Shown: positions 55,009 to 64,000 of the stretch, piece by piece
How positions within the stretch are numbered: position 1 is the stretch's first letter
Layout of the letters: each line of letters starts with the position of its first letter
Origin: Anthostomella pinea
Taxonomy: Eukaryota; Ascomycota; Sordariomycetes; Xylariales; Xylariaceae
Reading direction: 5' to 3'
DNA: 64,000 nt
Assembly: GCA_963556695.1 (NCBI GenBank)
Contig: CAUWAG010000020.1
Location: 1,922,001 to 1,986,000 of the forward strand
Notes under the pieces: generated by a model
The model's input: only the letters and a program-made list of their open reading frames with translations
What the model was told of the DNA's origin: nothing
Database searches by the model: none
Position numbers and translations under genes: made by a program

Positions 55009-56111
55009 CCTTATTATAAATATAAATCAAAGCATTTTTCATAAAATACAAAATATGTATAATATAATTAAAAGGCTTAACAAACGCGAACTTATCAAAG
55101 GATATTTTAATATAGCATTAAATACGCTAATCATTTTCTTGAAATAAAATATTTTTATTTCTTAAAAATATTGAAAAGTCTATATCTTATCAACGTTAAA
55201 AGGTCAAATTATTAGTAGGTCAATAATAAATTTTGATAAAACAGTTTATATAAGAAAAATGCTTATAAAAGTAGCCGTTCTTAGGTAAAAGATCCTAGTT
55301 TTAAATGCGTACTACTTAAAAATCTTTAAAAAAGCCCTTTTACCTTAAAGTAAATTAATAGCAGCGTAAAAGTTATTTTAAAAGTTAAAACCCTTAAACT
55401 TGAGCTATTTTACCTAAGCATGTTAACAACAAGACTTGATCGTAATAATCTTAATATAGCTAAAAGCTTATCTATAGTTAAGAAAATATCTTTTTAACTT
55501 TAAAAAAATTAATCTAAAACGAATTAATCTATTTAAGCTTTAGAAAATCAGATTTCTTAATTATTACGGATTTTCAAACTTAAAAAGCTAAAGACAAAGT
55601 TAAATTAATATACAGCTAAGTCGTCGTTATTAAAACCTTTTCTTAATTAAAAAAAGTGAAGTTATTTAACATGCCTTTTAATAATAAAAATAACATCAAG
55701 CTAAATATTAAAAAATTCGCATTATAAATAACCAGAGCTAAAAAAGTATTAGTATAATTTAAAAGCAATATATAAAAAAATAAAAAAATAATAATAATAA
55801 TAAAATCCCTTTCTATTACTATTTTACGTGCCGTTAAAACATATTTATAAATTAATTAAATAATCAGATATAATAAAAAGCAAAGTAATATAACAATGAT
55901 AATTTAAAAAACAAGCAACAAAACTTTCAAGTGAAAACGTTTAGAAGGAAATAACCGTAAAAAATCCGAAAATAAGACAAAAATAAATTAAAATAAAACG
56001 ACGGTAAGAAGACTTTGAATTGATATTATTTATATTAAAAAATAATATAATATTTTAAACTATCATAATCCGACTGTTAAAGGACTTTAAAAATAACTTT
56101 ATTAATATACG
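55009..56111. mobile_element. AT-rich, RIP-like remnant, right end of the block
   Basis: AT-rich, no open frames, continuing the DNA into which the copia element inserted. Ends with the ~46-bp segment shared with 44516-44561. Also has an (AAT)n-like run near 55785-55805. Confidence 0.6.
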
Positions 56112-56335
56112 TCAAAAAACCATAAAACCAACTAAGTGTTAAGAGGAAGCGAGCAAGTATGGGGGTCAAATATGTTGTTGTGCGTGGGTTAGCTATCTAG
56201 CTAAGTGGGAGGACTGCACCCATTATATGGTGGCCGCTCCCTTATCTTATCTATCTAACCGCACTCTGATTGGCCAGGGCACCCACTTACAATGGGTCCC
56301 CTGGTGACGTGTGTCACAAGATCTAAGTATATATA
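56112..56335. other. Junction segment, possible LTR fragment
   Basis: Normal-composition DNA directly after the AT-rich end. It has an LTR-like look (TGTTAAGAGG near 56137, GTGTCACA near 56313, and CTAAG before and after), but the end is not TG...CA at the duplicated word, so it is only a candidate fragment. Confidence 0.3.
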
Positions 56336-56339
56336 AAGG

Positions 56340-57822
56340 TTGGACCCTTAGTGCCGTGATAGGTTCTTACGGAGTGACGTCGAAGCTGACTGAGTTCTCA
56401 CCCGTGTCGCCCTTCGCACCCATCCCGCGGGCGATCGGCCCGAAGAAAACGCTTAGAACGGTGTCTGGTGAGGTTATCAATGACTTGGCTGGGGGATTGA
56501 AACGTCTAAGGGTCAACACGCAGGGCACATGGAAGACCGTGATGAGAAAAGTGTCAGGACAAGCCACGCCGCCGGTCGACGCTGCTTCTCTACCTGATGA
56601 AATGGGACATGACGAACTACGCCACGAGCATCAGATTTTGCAGGTATGTTTCCCGCCGCCTTTCCTTGGCTCCCCGACAGGATGACCAACAATGAGTTTA
56701 GGAGTTGAACGGTGGCGTGCACATCACTAGTCTCGTTGCTTTTCGAGACGACACTCTGCAAGTCGCTCGCCAGTTCAGGGCTGCCAGGAAGGCTCCCTGG
56801 GCTTGCTGATGCGTCATCATTCCTGGGAGGCTTGACAGGCCCTGTGCTTGTGGAGGAGTTTCTCGAAAATAGGACGTGGGAGACATTGATTGAGCGGTTG
56901 CAAGCGAGACAAAAGCCGACACCCAGTCGTATTCTCTGAAGCATGCTCCTATGCCGTAAGAACTCCTCGCGTTCTAATTTCGTGACTTCATGAATATTAA
57001 CGTCCTCTTGATGTAGTTATCAAGGCGTGTATTGCCACGGCGTATCGGCGAACGCGGGACTTGGTGCGCCAGCACCTCTGGAGGTCCTACCATCAGCAGG
57101 CAGTCGTGTCAACCCCTCGAACCCGTCTCATACTGATATGAGCGTTGCTAATGGTATTTTGACCCATCTTGCCCCTACTTGGCCCATGACATTAACAAAG
57201 TCCAGTCATGTTCGGCAACCTGAACCCGGCGTTTAGGGAACATCAGATGGCTCCTATTGCGAAGTTAATCGATTTCGGCAACACGTACAGGATTGACGAA
57301 GCCGTGGAGGGAAACGCCCCACAGGCAAACCTGTTCAGAGCTGCAAGGGTATGTGACAAGTGGGCATAGAAAGATGCGGTGGTCGAACCCGATTGTGCTA
57401 ACATCTAGTATACTACATCAGGCGGTGTACCTGGTCGCGGTTCGACGAAAACTACCCAACGTGAACGATACCGTAGGGAGAGTATATCAAGGTCTAAACA
57501 CCCACGCCGCCGGTCTTTGCGACGGGTAGCCGGGGATGACCCAGCTCGCGCTGAGGGTCGACAATGGACTGCGGGATCTTCTTCGCAGATCATGTAAGTA
57601 GAGTGCAGCCTCAGGTCGAACAATGTGTACCAGAGCAGCTGACCAGAGTGGCTGCAAACCGTAGTGGCAACGAACATTGCAGACCGGCCGACGCTTGCTC
57701 AGATGTTGCAAGCTGCAACGGATGCCGTGAACAAGTCGTACGCGCTCGTTCTTAGGGGAAGGGAGACGGATGCAAGCGTACAAAGATTCGTGAGCGAGGT
57801 GATACTCAATGCGGACACTTAG
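56340..57822 (+). pseudogene. Fungal protein-kinase-like gene, degenerate
   Basis: Several exons can still be read. An N-terminal part ends RHEHQILQ, with a ~55-nt intron (GTATGT...TTTAG), then ELNGGVHITSLVAFRDD. A frameshift follows, then GPVLVEEFLENRTWETLIERL and PTPSRIL followed by TGA where W is expected. An intron (GTAAGA...GTAG) precedes VIKACIATAYRR. Another frame break comes before FGNLNPAFREHQMAPIAKLIDFG, whose DFG resembles the kinase metal-binding triad. A last segment contains IADRPTLAQMLQ and ends at 57822. The introns and motif order fit the protein-kinase-like family common in Sordariomycetes. At least three lesions make it a pseudogene; it lies beside the transposon block. Confidence 0.6.
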
Positions 57823-58724
57823 TAGCGATGCTCGCCATCTACCGATACGGGTCCATACATGTACGGCATGTTGGGCAGGAGATGTACCTACCAGCGATGG
57901 GGAGACAGAGGCATGTAGTCGCCGGCCTTGACTTTCTTGCCCGGGGCGAGCCCAAGCGAGTAGCTCTATACGATCTTCTCGGTCAGGGTCTAGGGGGTTG
58001 CAGGAGTGGTTCGTCCCTCGACTCCTTTTTGTGTACGAGGGTGGAAATCTCCTACCCTTCTGGGGACCATGAAGATGATACCGACAATCACTTCTAGGTT
58101 ACTACCGACTCCCTTGCCGGAAGATATGGTTGTTTGAGTAATGCAAAATAGGAGCCCGGCGTTTTTGCTTGCCTCGTAACAGCTCCTGGTGCGGTGCTCA
58201 TGTCAATTCGAGTTGTCGCACGTGTGCAGTAGACCCAAACTTCACGTGAACTGAAAAGGGGTCCAGACTTAACTCTGCTAGTCCATACAGACTAATACAT
58301 AGTCGCGATAATAGTCGCGATCTACCGGTAGGAAGTTCGGAAGTTGGTGGCCGTTGACTCCCCGGTTTCGTATCAATGACGTCGCCGACCAGGGTCCCTG
58401 TCGCCCCTGTTACGGCAGCTCACACCGTAACGGCGCTGTACCCCAGAATGGCAGAATGGCGAGTCCGGGAAAAGTATCGCTCGCCTCTCCATTGGTATCA
58501 TCAGACCCAATGCCGGACCGTTTCGACTCCTTGGCAATGCCTTTGCCTTGGTCTTGTTTGGATATCTCTTTAAAAAGCTGATGTGACCTCATTTCGTTTC
58601 GAGTCGACGCCGGCCGCCCCTCCCACACTCCTGCGGTACCTTATTAATATTATGGGACCCCGTGTCCATCTCGTATTGAGAGAATGCCCCTAATTTCGTA
58701 CGCCAACAAGGATACCCGCCCAAC
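57823..58724. other. Intergenic; promoter of the Kelch gene
   Basis: No supported gene. Short frames at 57828-58097 and 58354-58581 have no motif. The right half is upstream of the gene at 58725. Confidence 0.55.
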
Positions 58725-61473
58725 ATGTCGTCCTCCGCCCAAGTTTCACACGACCCCGACGACGATAATAATAAGCTCCAACACCACGCGCCAGAGCGCC
58801 CTAGCTTCAATTCGCACGACACCACCGACCGATTGAGGGAGGCTTCCAGACTACCGCCGCAATCGACCGTCAGCAATATCAGAAAAGGGAGGAAATCCAT
58901 ATTCAGGGAAACAGGACTGCACGAACCACAACCCAATACCTCGAGAGAATTCGAAGAGAAGGAGTTTGGCAAGATCACCGGATTAGCGTCTGAGTATACA
59001 TCACCGACGAAACGGAAAGGTTCAGTAGGCGAATCGACAAGGGAGAAGACAAGGTGGCTGTCCAGGCTGGCCCCATCACGGCGTCCGGCAATTAAGACAG
59101 CTGCCAGCGCGCCGACTGCCACCATCACGGGTCTGCACAGGCTCGCCATGATCGCACTACTTATTGCTGTGGTTCTCCCCGCCCTCAGTTACAATAATGG
59201 CCGTGGAAAGGTTGAGATCAGAGGCGCGGATGCGGGTGTAATCCAGAAACCTCCTGGCATCGTCCTCGAGAACCGGGCAGACAGCTCTACCGATGTCTGC
59301 AAGAGATGGGCCGGGCAGAGTGAGACACTTCCCAATCTCCCCATTCATTGGCGAACCGCTGATTTCGTCTAGGTGCCGCGGTGAACGGCACTCTGTATTA
59401 CTTCGGAGGACGATCCAAGACGAGCGGCGACCAAACCTCGGATACATGGAGTATGTACAGGTATCAATCAACCTTGGTCAAGAGCGACGCGCTAATCGAT
59501 AGATTCCAGACAACGATTTCCTCGCGCTCGACCTCACAAAGTCGTGGGACATCACCTCACCCGCCTTGAGCGGCCTTGCCCAGCCGTCTGGCCCGCCGGC
59601 TGTCTCACTGGGCTATCTCTGGAATGACTACGAGCACCTCTTCCTCTACGGCGGCGAGTTCTCCGACACACCAGTGACCACGCCCACCGCAGTCTCGACG
59701 TGGCAGTACGACATCGCGTCGTCCACGTGGACCGAGTTCAAAAACCCCGTCACGTCGGCCGGCAACTACTCGACTGCAGCAGACGTGCCCATCCAGCGGG
59801 CAGCAGAAGGCGCGGGCATTTCCGTGCCCGAGCTCGGCGTGAGCTGGTACTTCGGCGGCCATCTCGACGCGTACACCACCCCTGGGTGGTCGGTCCAGGT
59901 CGCGAGGGTGTATCTTCGGAGCCTGCTCGAGTTCACGCACCCGGGGTACGCCAACTCGGGCGTCGACTCGCTGCACGCCTCGGCCGCGCCCGACGGCGGC
60001 GCCTACCGCAACATCACGCAGGGCGGCATCCAGGATGAGGCCGGGTTCACGGAGCGCGCGGACGGCGCGCTCGTCTACGTTCCCGGCTGGGGCCCGAACG
60101 GCATCCTGCTCGGTCTCGGCGGGGGCGTCGTGACCGACAGCGACAGCAGCGCCGCCTTCGCTTCAATGACCACCATTGACGTCTACGACATCGAGTCGAG
60201 CGAGTGGTACCACCAGGAGACGTCGGGCGACGCGCCGCAGGTGCGCGTCAACCCGTGCACGGTCGTCTTCTCCGCCCCCGACGCGAGCTCTTTTAACGTC
60301 TACATGTACGGCGGGCAGAACCTGCTCCCGGTCGGCTCGCAGGTGCAGTACACGGACGTCTGGATCCTGACCATCCCCAGTTTCACGTGGATCAAGGTCG
60401 ACACCTCCACCAGCACTAACCCAGCCGGGCGCGCGGGCCATCAGTGCGCGGCCCACGACGGGCAGATGGTCGTGTTCGGCGGCTACACGGGCAACGAGAC
60501 GACGTGCGAGAACCCGGGCATCTTCAGCTTCGACGCCTCAAGCCTGGCGTGGAAGGACTCGTTCGCAGCGGCCGACCACGCCGCCGACATCGACCCCGAC
60601 AACAGCATCCTGGCGGGCAGTTATGGGTACCAGGTCCCCGGCGCCGTGCAGTCCGTGATCGGCGGGTCCTCGGCCGGCGGCGCCACGGCGACGCAGCCCG
60701 CGTCGGGCCCCGCGACCGACGGGCCCTTCAAGACGGGCACGGCGCCCGTGTTCACCGTCACGGCGGCGGGCAGCACGGCGACCCCGACGACCGTGTCCGC
60801 CTCCTCGAGGCGCGCCAACACGGGCGGCCTCATCGCCGCGGGCGTCGTGGCCGGGCTCGCCGGGCTAGCAGCAATCTACCTGGGCTTCTGCGCCTGGCTG
60901 TGGCGGCGCCAGGTGCGCGCCTACAGGGCGCACATGGCGGTCGCGAACCGCTACTCCAACGATGGCAGTGACCGGCCCGGCATGGCCGAGAACCAGGCCG
61001 CCGAGGTCGCGGGAGCCGCGGGGATGATGCTCCCGACGGGGTCGCGCGACCGCGTCGAGCGCGAGAAGCTGCGCAAGTCTGCGGGTCCCCGAGGGACAGG
61101 GTCGTCTGGCGCTGGTAGTGATCAAGGAGAGCAGTTCGGGTGGGTGGGCCAGCAGCAGCACCTGGGCGAGCCGAAGTGGATGACGAGCAGCGAGGACCCG
61201 TCGCCGGGGTCCGGGTCGGCGATGACGGGGTCGGGGTCTGGACCTACGTCGATTCCGCGGCCCAGCGAGGACCGCAGTCCTTGGGGGTACGACAGTTATG
61301 CTGCGGGCGTGGGAAGGTCGAAGAGCGGCGCGAGTCGCGCGAGCGATGCGAGTGGGGCGAGCGCGGATGGGCTGATGGATGGACGGGAGCCGAATTTTTT
61401 TAGTATTGTGCTGGGGCCGAGGCGGGCGCTAAGGGTTGTTAATGGGATGGAGGATGCGGCGCCGGCGGCGTGA
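58725..61473 (+). CDS. Kelch-repeat membrane protein, three exons, 878 aa
   Basis: Exons 58725-59319, 59373-59450 and 59510-61473; the introns are 53 and 59 nt with GTGAGA/AG and GTATGT/AG. The second acceptor must be the CAG at 59509, not the TAG at 59502, to keep phase. Residues 1-135 are polar and probably cytosolic; ~140-160 (LAMIALLIAVVLPALSY) is a membrane anchor. A Kelch beta-propeller follows, with blades such as NGTLYYFGG, HLFLYGGE, SWYFGGH, LLGLGGGVV, FNVYMYGGQ and MVVFGGYTG. A second hydrophobic segment lies at ~662-690 (GGLIAAGVVAGLAGLAAIYLG), then a Ser/Gly-rich cytosolic tail of ~190 residues. Such proteins are common in ascomycetes, perhaps in wall or polarity functions; the ligand is unknown. 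Exon 3 is very GC-rich. Confidence 0.88.
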
Positions 61474-62262
61474 TGATGAAGGAAGGCACTCTGTGTGTGC
61501 TACAGTTGATGGTTGGGTATTTTTTCTATCCAATGTGTTGCGATTTGAGCGAGCGAGTACATATATGCTTGGGTTAATTTTGCTCCTATTGTTGACCATA
61601 TAGTATTCTGGGGAGGGAGAGGTATCTACGCTTTCTAGGTGCTGTGCTATGCTGTCTATACCGATTTTTATAATACATGAGATATGACCTCTAACGAGCA
61701 GCCATGTATGCCGGCAACGTCGTGATCTCGCCTTGATGGTCGTACCTAATCTTATCCCTGGATCAGCATCCATTGGGGCAGCCCATATGCCAAGGGATTT
61801 TTTCGTTGCTCGCTTTGGAGTTCGTACTGGTTGTTAAAAAGGTCGTGTCGGACATGAGTTCATCTAGATGGGAACTGGAGTTCGTGACGGACGTTGACTC
61901 GTGTGATATGAGTCTCTTCGGGATCAGACGTGCTACACTGGCACAATCGGGCTGTTATCTGCTATGGTTGACGAGAGCCGATATGTGCCCATACAGGCAC
62001 CAACAAGCGTGTTTGGCATGGCTTATGTATTGTAGACCAGAGGAATGCCCAGGGTACGTAGGTGGTCTGGTCACAATGTGTGAATGCTTCAGTCAGGGAC
62101 ACTCGAAAGAACCCATATGTAGGTTTATTGACTCTTATGAACATATACGCATAACTTCGACGCCAACCACCCCAACGCCAGCCCTATGTGGATATCGTCG
62201 CGATGCACGCCAACGAAAGACCTCAGCCAACCTCATCTGCCAAGCAACCTGCTAGCTGTCTG
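61474..62262. other. Intergenic, convergent genes; no gene recognised
   Basis: 3' regions of the convergent Kelch gene and the minus-strand gene ending at 62263. Small frames here lack motifs. Confidence 0.55.
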
Positions 62263-63537
62263 TCACCTCAACAAAGAATGTCGGATCGGTAGTTCCGAAG
62301 CGAAAGAGTCCCGTCCTTGCAGATTGAGCATTCCGAGGTTGACACTCTCGCACATCTTCGTCAGGAACCGCTCAACCAAAGACGCCTCGTCCGTGTTGCC
62401 AACTTGCTTCAGCCGATCGGCCGCATCCAGAGCCAGACATATCATCCTCCTCTGCGACCGGGCAGTGAGGTGCATGTCTGCGACGTCGTCCGCGACCTGG
62501 TGTTTCAACCGCATGTACTCCACGGCAGCGGAATGGCTTGGCGTAGTCGGGTGGTGGAGCTCAAGATGAGCCAGGTCAAGCTGTAGCTTGAATGGCTGAC
62601 CGAGTTCTAGGAAGGAGTCAAATAAGGGCGCACTCGGTTTGGGCCGTTGCCATCCGTTGACCGTCGAGGCCCAAGAAAGGTTCACCCATGACTCCCGAAT
62701 GCTGGCAGCCGCCGCCCTACTGTGTGCGGGTGATAGTAATTCGTTTGCCCTAGAAAGCGCCGAATACGAGTTGTCGAGACTAACTTGTGCATCGCTACCC
62801 GACTCGCTGGTTTCTTTCATGAGGGCAGCAACGAGCTTGGCGAGAGACGGAGCACTGACTTTGCCGGGCGTCTTCTCAAGCTCCAATGCGCCCATCTGCG
62901 CAGCCAGACGTGCTAGCCACACCCATATCACTTCTTGGAGGCCCTCGGCATACATGAAGGGGATGATGCATTTGATCAAGGCACCGTCGGAGAGGAAGTG
63001 GAGGTCGTTCTCTTGCCCCGAGGCCCTTAGCCACTGGATGACATGGAGTCCGGCTCCAGATTGGGCCATGCGTTGCCGGACATGGTGAGGAGATTGGGCG
63101 ACGATGTGGGAGCGGACGGCGGCAAGAAATCCGGCGGCGCGTCGTACATTCATAAGGCCCCTATGGACGGCGGAGTCGAACACGTCAAACGGGTTCTTGG
63201 TATTCGTGAGCGCGGTCGGCTGCGCTACGTCGTGCGAGTGGGAGAAGAGGGGGTTGGAGAGGATCGCACGTAAATGTCGGTCGGTCGGACGGTGGCTGGA
63301 AATGGGAGTATTCGGCAACAGAGCTGTCTTCGAAGTCGTGGTAGAGGGGGTAGAGGGGGTATGCGATGTGGTCTCGACATGCTGCCAAGGGTGCTCCTTG
63401 TCGAGGTTTTTCCTGAAAGAGGTCGTGATGGACTCCAGCAAATGCTGAGACTCCCGTTTACTGAGCGGTAGAGGGTGGTGTATCTGCGGCAGAAACCCCC
63501 GCTTCAGGGAGCTGAGCGGTGGTGTCCGAACAACCAT
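62263..63537 (-). CDS. Uncharacterised protein, 424 aa, helical
   Basis: Intronless, ATG at 63537 and stop at 62263. The first ~35 residues are basic without acidic residues (MVVRTPPLSSLKRGFLPQ), which could be a mitochondrial presequence. Residues ~115-425 are predicted by eye to be mostly helical (AVHRGLMNVRRAAGFLAAVRS, LIKCIIPFMYAEGLQEVIWVW, ADDVADMHLTARSQRRMICL), reminiscent of mitochondrial helical-repeat proteins, but no PPR or other named motif is clear. Composition and length support a real gene; function is not assigned. Confidence 0.7.
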   Translation of the reverse strand: MVVRTPPLSSLKRGFLPQIHHPLPLSKRESQHLLESITTSFRKNLDKEHPWQHVETTSHTPSTPSTTTSKTALLPNTPISSHRPTDRHLRAILSNPLFSHSHDVAQPTALTNTKNPFDVFDSAVHRGLMNVRRAAGFLAAVRSHIVAQSPHHVRQRMAQSGAGLHVIQWLRASGQENDLHFLSDGALIKCIIPFMYAEGLQEVIWVWLARLAAQMGALELEKTPGKVSAPSLAKLVAALMKETSESGSDAQVSLDNSYSALSRANELLSPAHSRAAAASIRESWVNLSWASTVNGWQRPKPSAPLFDSFLELGQPFKLQLDLAHLELHHPTTPSHSAAVEYMRLKHQVADDVADMHLTARSQRRMICLALDAADRLKQVGNTDEASLVERFLTKMCESVNLGMLNLQGRDSFASELPIRHSLLR

Positions 63538-64000
63538 CTCGACTTCAAGTTGGGACTTGGAGTCGCTGCTGAAGGCTGAGGCAGGTTGCGGGGGTCAGCA
63601 CTGCACGGGGCAGGCTTCGAGAGAGGGAGTGAGCCGATGTTGTTCAATGCTGTTCAGCGAGCGAGTAGGCAGTCGGGAGAGCAACATCAAGGTGCCTGCG
63701 GTGGATCACGGGTTAAGTTGCATTCGGTTGTTGGCGAGGCAGTGAGCTTGGAGCCGTGAGTCGTGAGCTCCAGCTGTGAGACGGAACCCGCCCGACGTTT
63801 GACTGCCCGCATCATACGTTCGCCGTTGGCCCGTTCTCCAGAGTCTCCACCATCACGCGACCTGGGACGGCCTGGGGCTAGTCGTTGCATCACGTGATCC
63901 CCGACACTGGGAACATGGGAACGATTCGTGTGGAATCATCCGTGCCCGTAATAATAACTTCCCCAGAAAAAGGATGCAGGTCATACGGTCGTACCTGCCT
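63538..64000. other. Window end; upstream of the last gene
   Basis: Promoter-side DNA of the minus-strand gene. A 68-codon minus frame (63893-63687) and a 62-codon plus frame have no motifs. Nothing else is seen. Confidence 0.55.

Noticed and set aside
56137..56330. Third solo LTR with CTAAG duplication
   Set aside because: The end next to the second CTAAG is not CA and the limits are unclear; kept only as a low-confidence fragment.
60163..61161. Several long frames on both strands inside the Kelch gene
   Set aside because: Shadows of very GC-rich coding sequence, where stops are rare in all frames.
1..64000. CRISPR arrays, operons or bacterial-type promoters
   Set aside because: None seen and not expected: introns, promoters and gene families show a fungal nuclear genome.

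Overview
The window reads as nuclear DNA of a filamentous ascomycete, most likely a Sordariomycete. Genes carry short introns (about 50-75 nt) with GT donors, CTAAC/CTGAC-like branch sites and AG acceptors. Protein families fit this group (LysM protein with a Pro/Ser/Thr-rich tail, membrane-anchored Kelch protein, F-box proteins, UbiH/TetX-type monooxygenase). A large AT-rich block looks like repeat-induced point mutation (RIP) of transposons. No GC value or database search was computed; all family names rest on motifs read by eye.

Left part (1-24 kb): FAD monooxygenase (1.7-3.1 kb), three-exon ankyrin gene (4.2-5.1 kb), broken deaminase-like gene (5.8-7.5 kb, minus), ten-exon class II fructose-bisphosphate aldolase with a 6-nt microexon (8.8-10.6 kb, minus), a 28-codon ORF ending in a CaaX box (13.2 kb), an uncharacterised gene (14.2-14.9 kb), a membrane-anchored ubiquitin protease whose frame continues past its stop (16.2-18.6 kb, minus), a gene split by an in-frame TAG (20.5-21.5 kb, minus) and an RRM-like protein (22.2-23.4 kb, minus).

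Middle part (24-44 kb): a second deaminase-like gene interrupted by a short repeated element (25-26.6 kb), a frameshifted gene with WL repeats (27.4-28.7 kb), a small Lys-rich protein (30.4-31.0 kb), a third and best-preserved deaminase-like gene (32.3-33.9 kb), ~180-bp tandem repeats (36.1-36.6 kb), a 68-aa single-pass membrane ORF (37.7 kb), a secreted two-LysM protein (39.2-41.1 kb, minus) and an F-box protein (41.6-43.1 kb, minus).

Transposon block (44.2-56.3 kb): AT-rich, RIP-like DNA into which two solo LTRs (each with a matching 5-bp target duplication) and a 6.5-kb Ty1/copia element (48.5-55.0 kb, minus) have inserted. Right part (56.3-64 kb): a protein-kinase-like pseudogene next to the block, a three-exon Kelch membrane protein (58.7-61.5 kb) and a conserved-looking protein of unknown function (62.3-63.5 kb, minus).

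The main theme is three dispersed paralogues of a zinc-deaminase-like family (HxE ... PCxxC, resembling the OTT_1508-like fungal family) within 28 kb, two of them broken. Together with other genes carrying single stops or frameshifts this suggests an accessory, decaying compartment around a few core genes.
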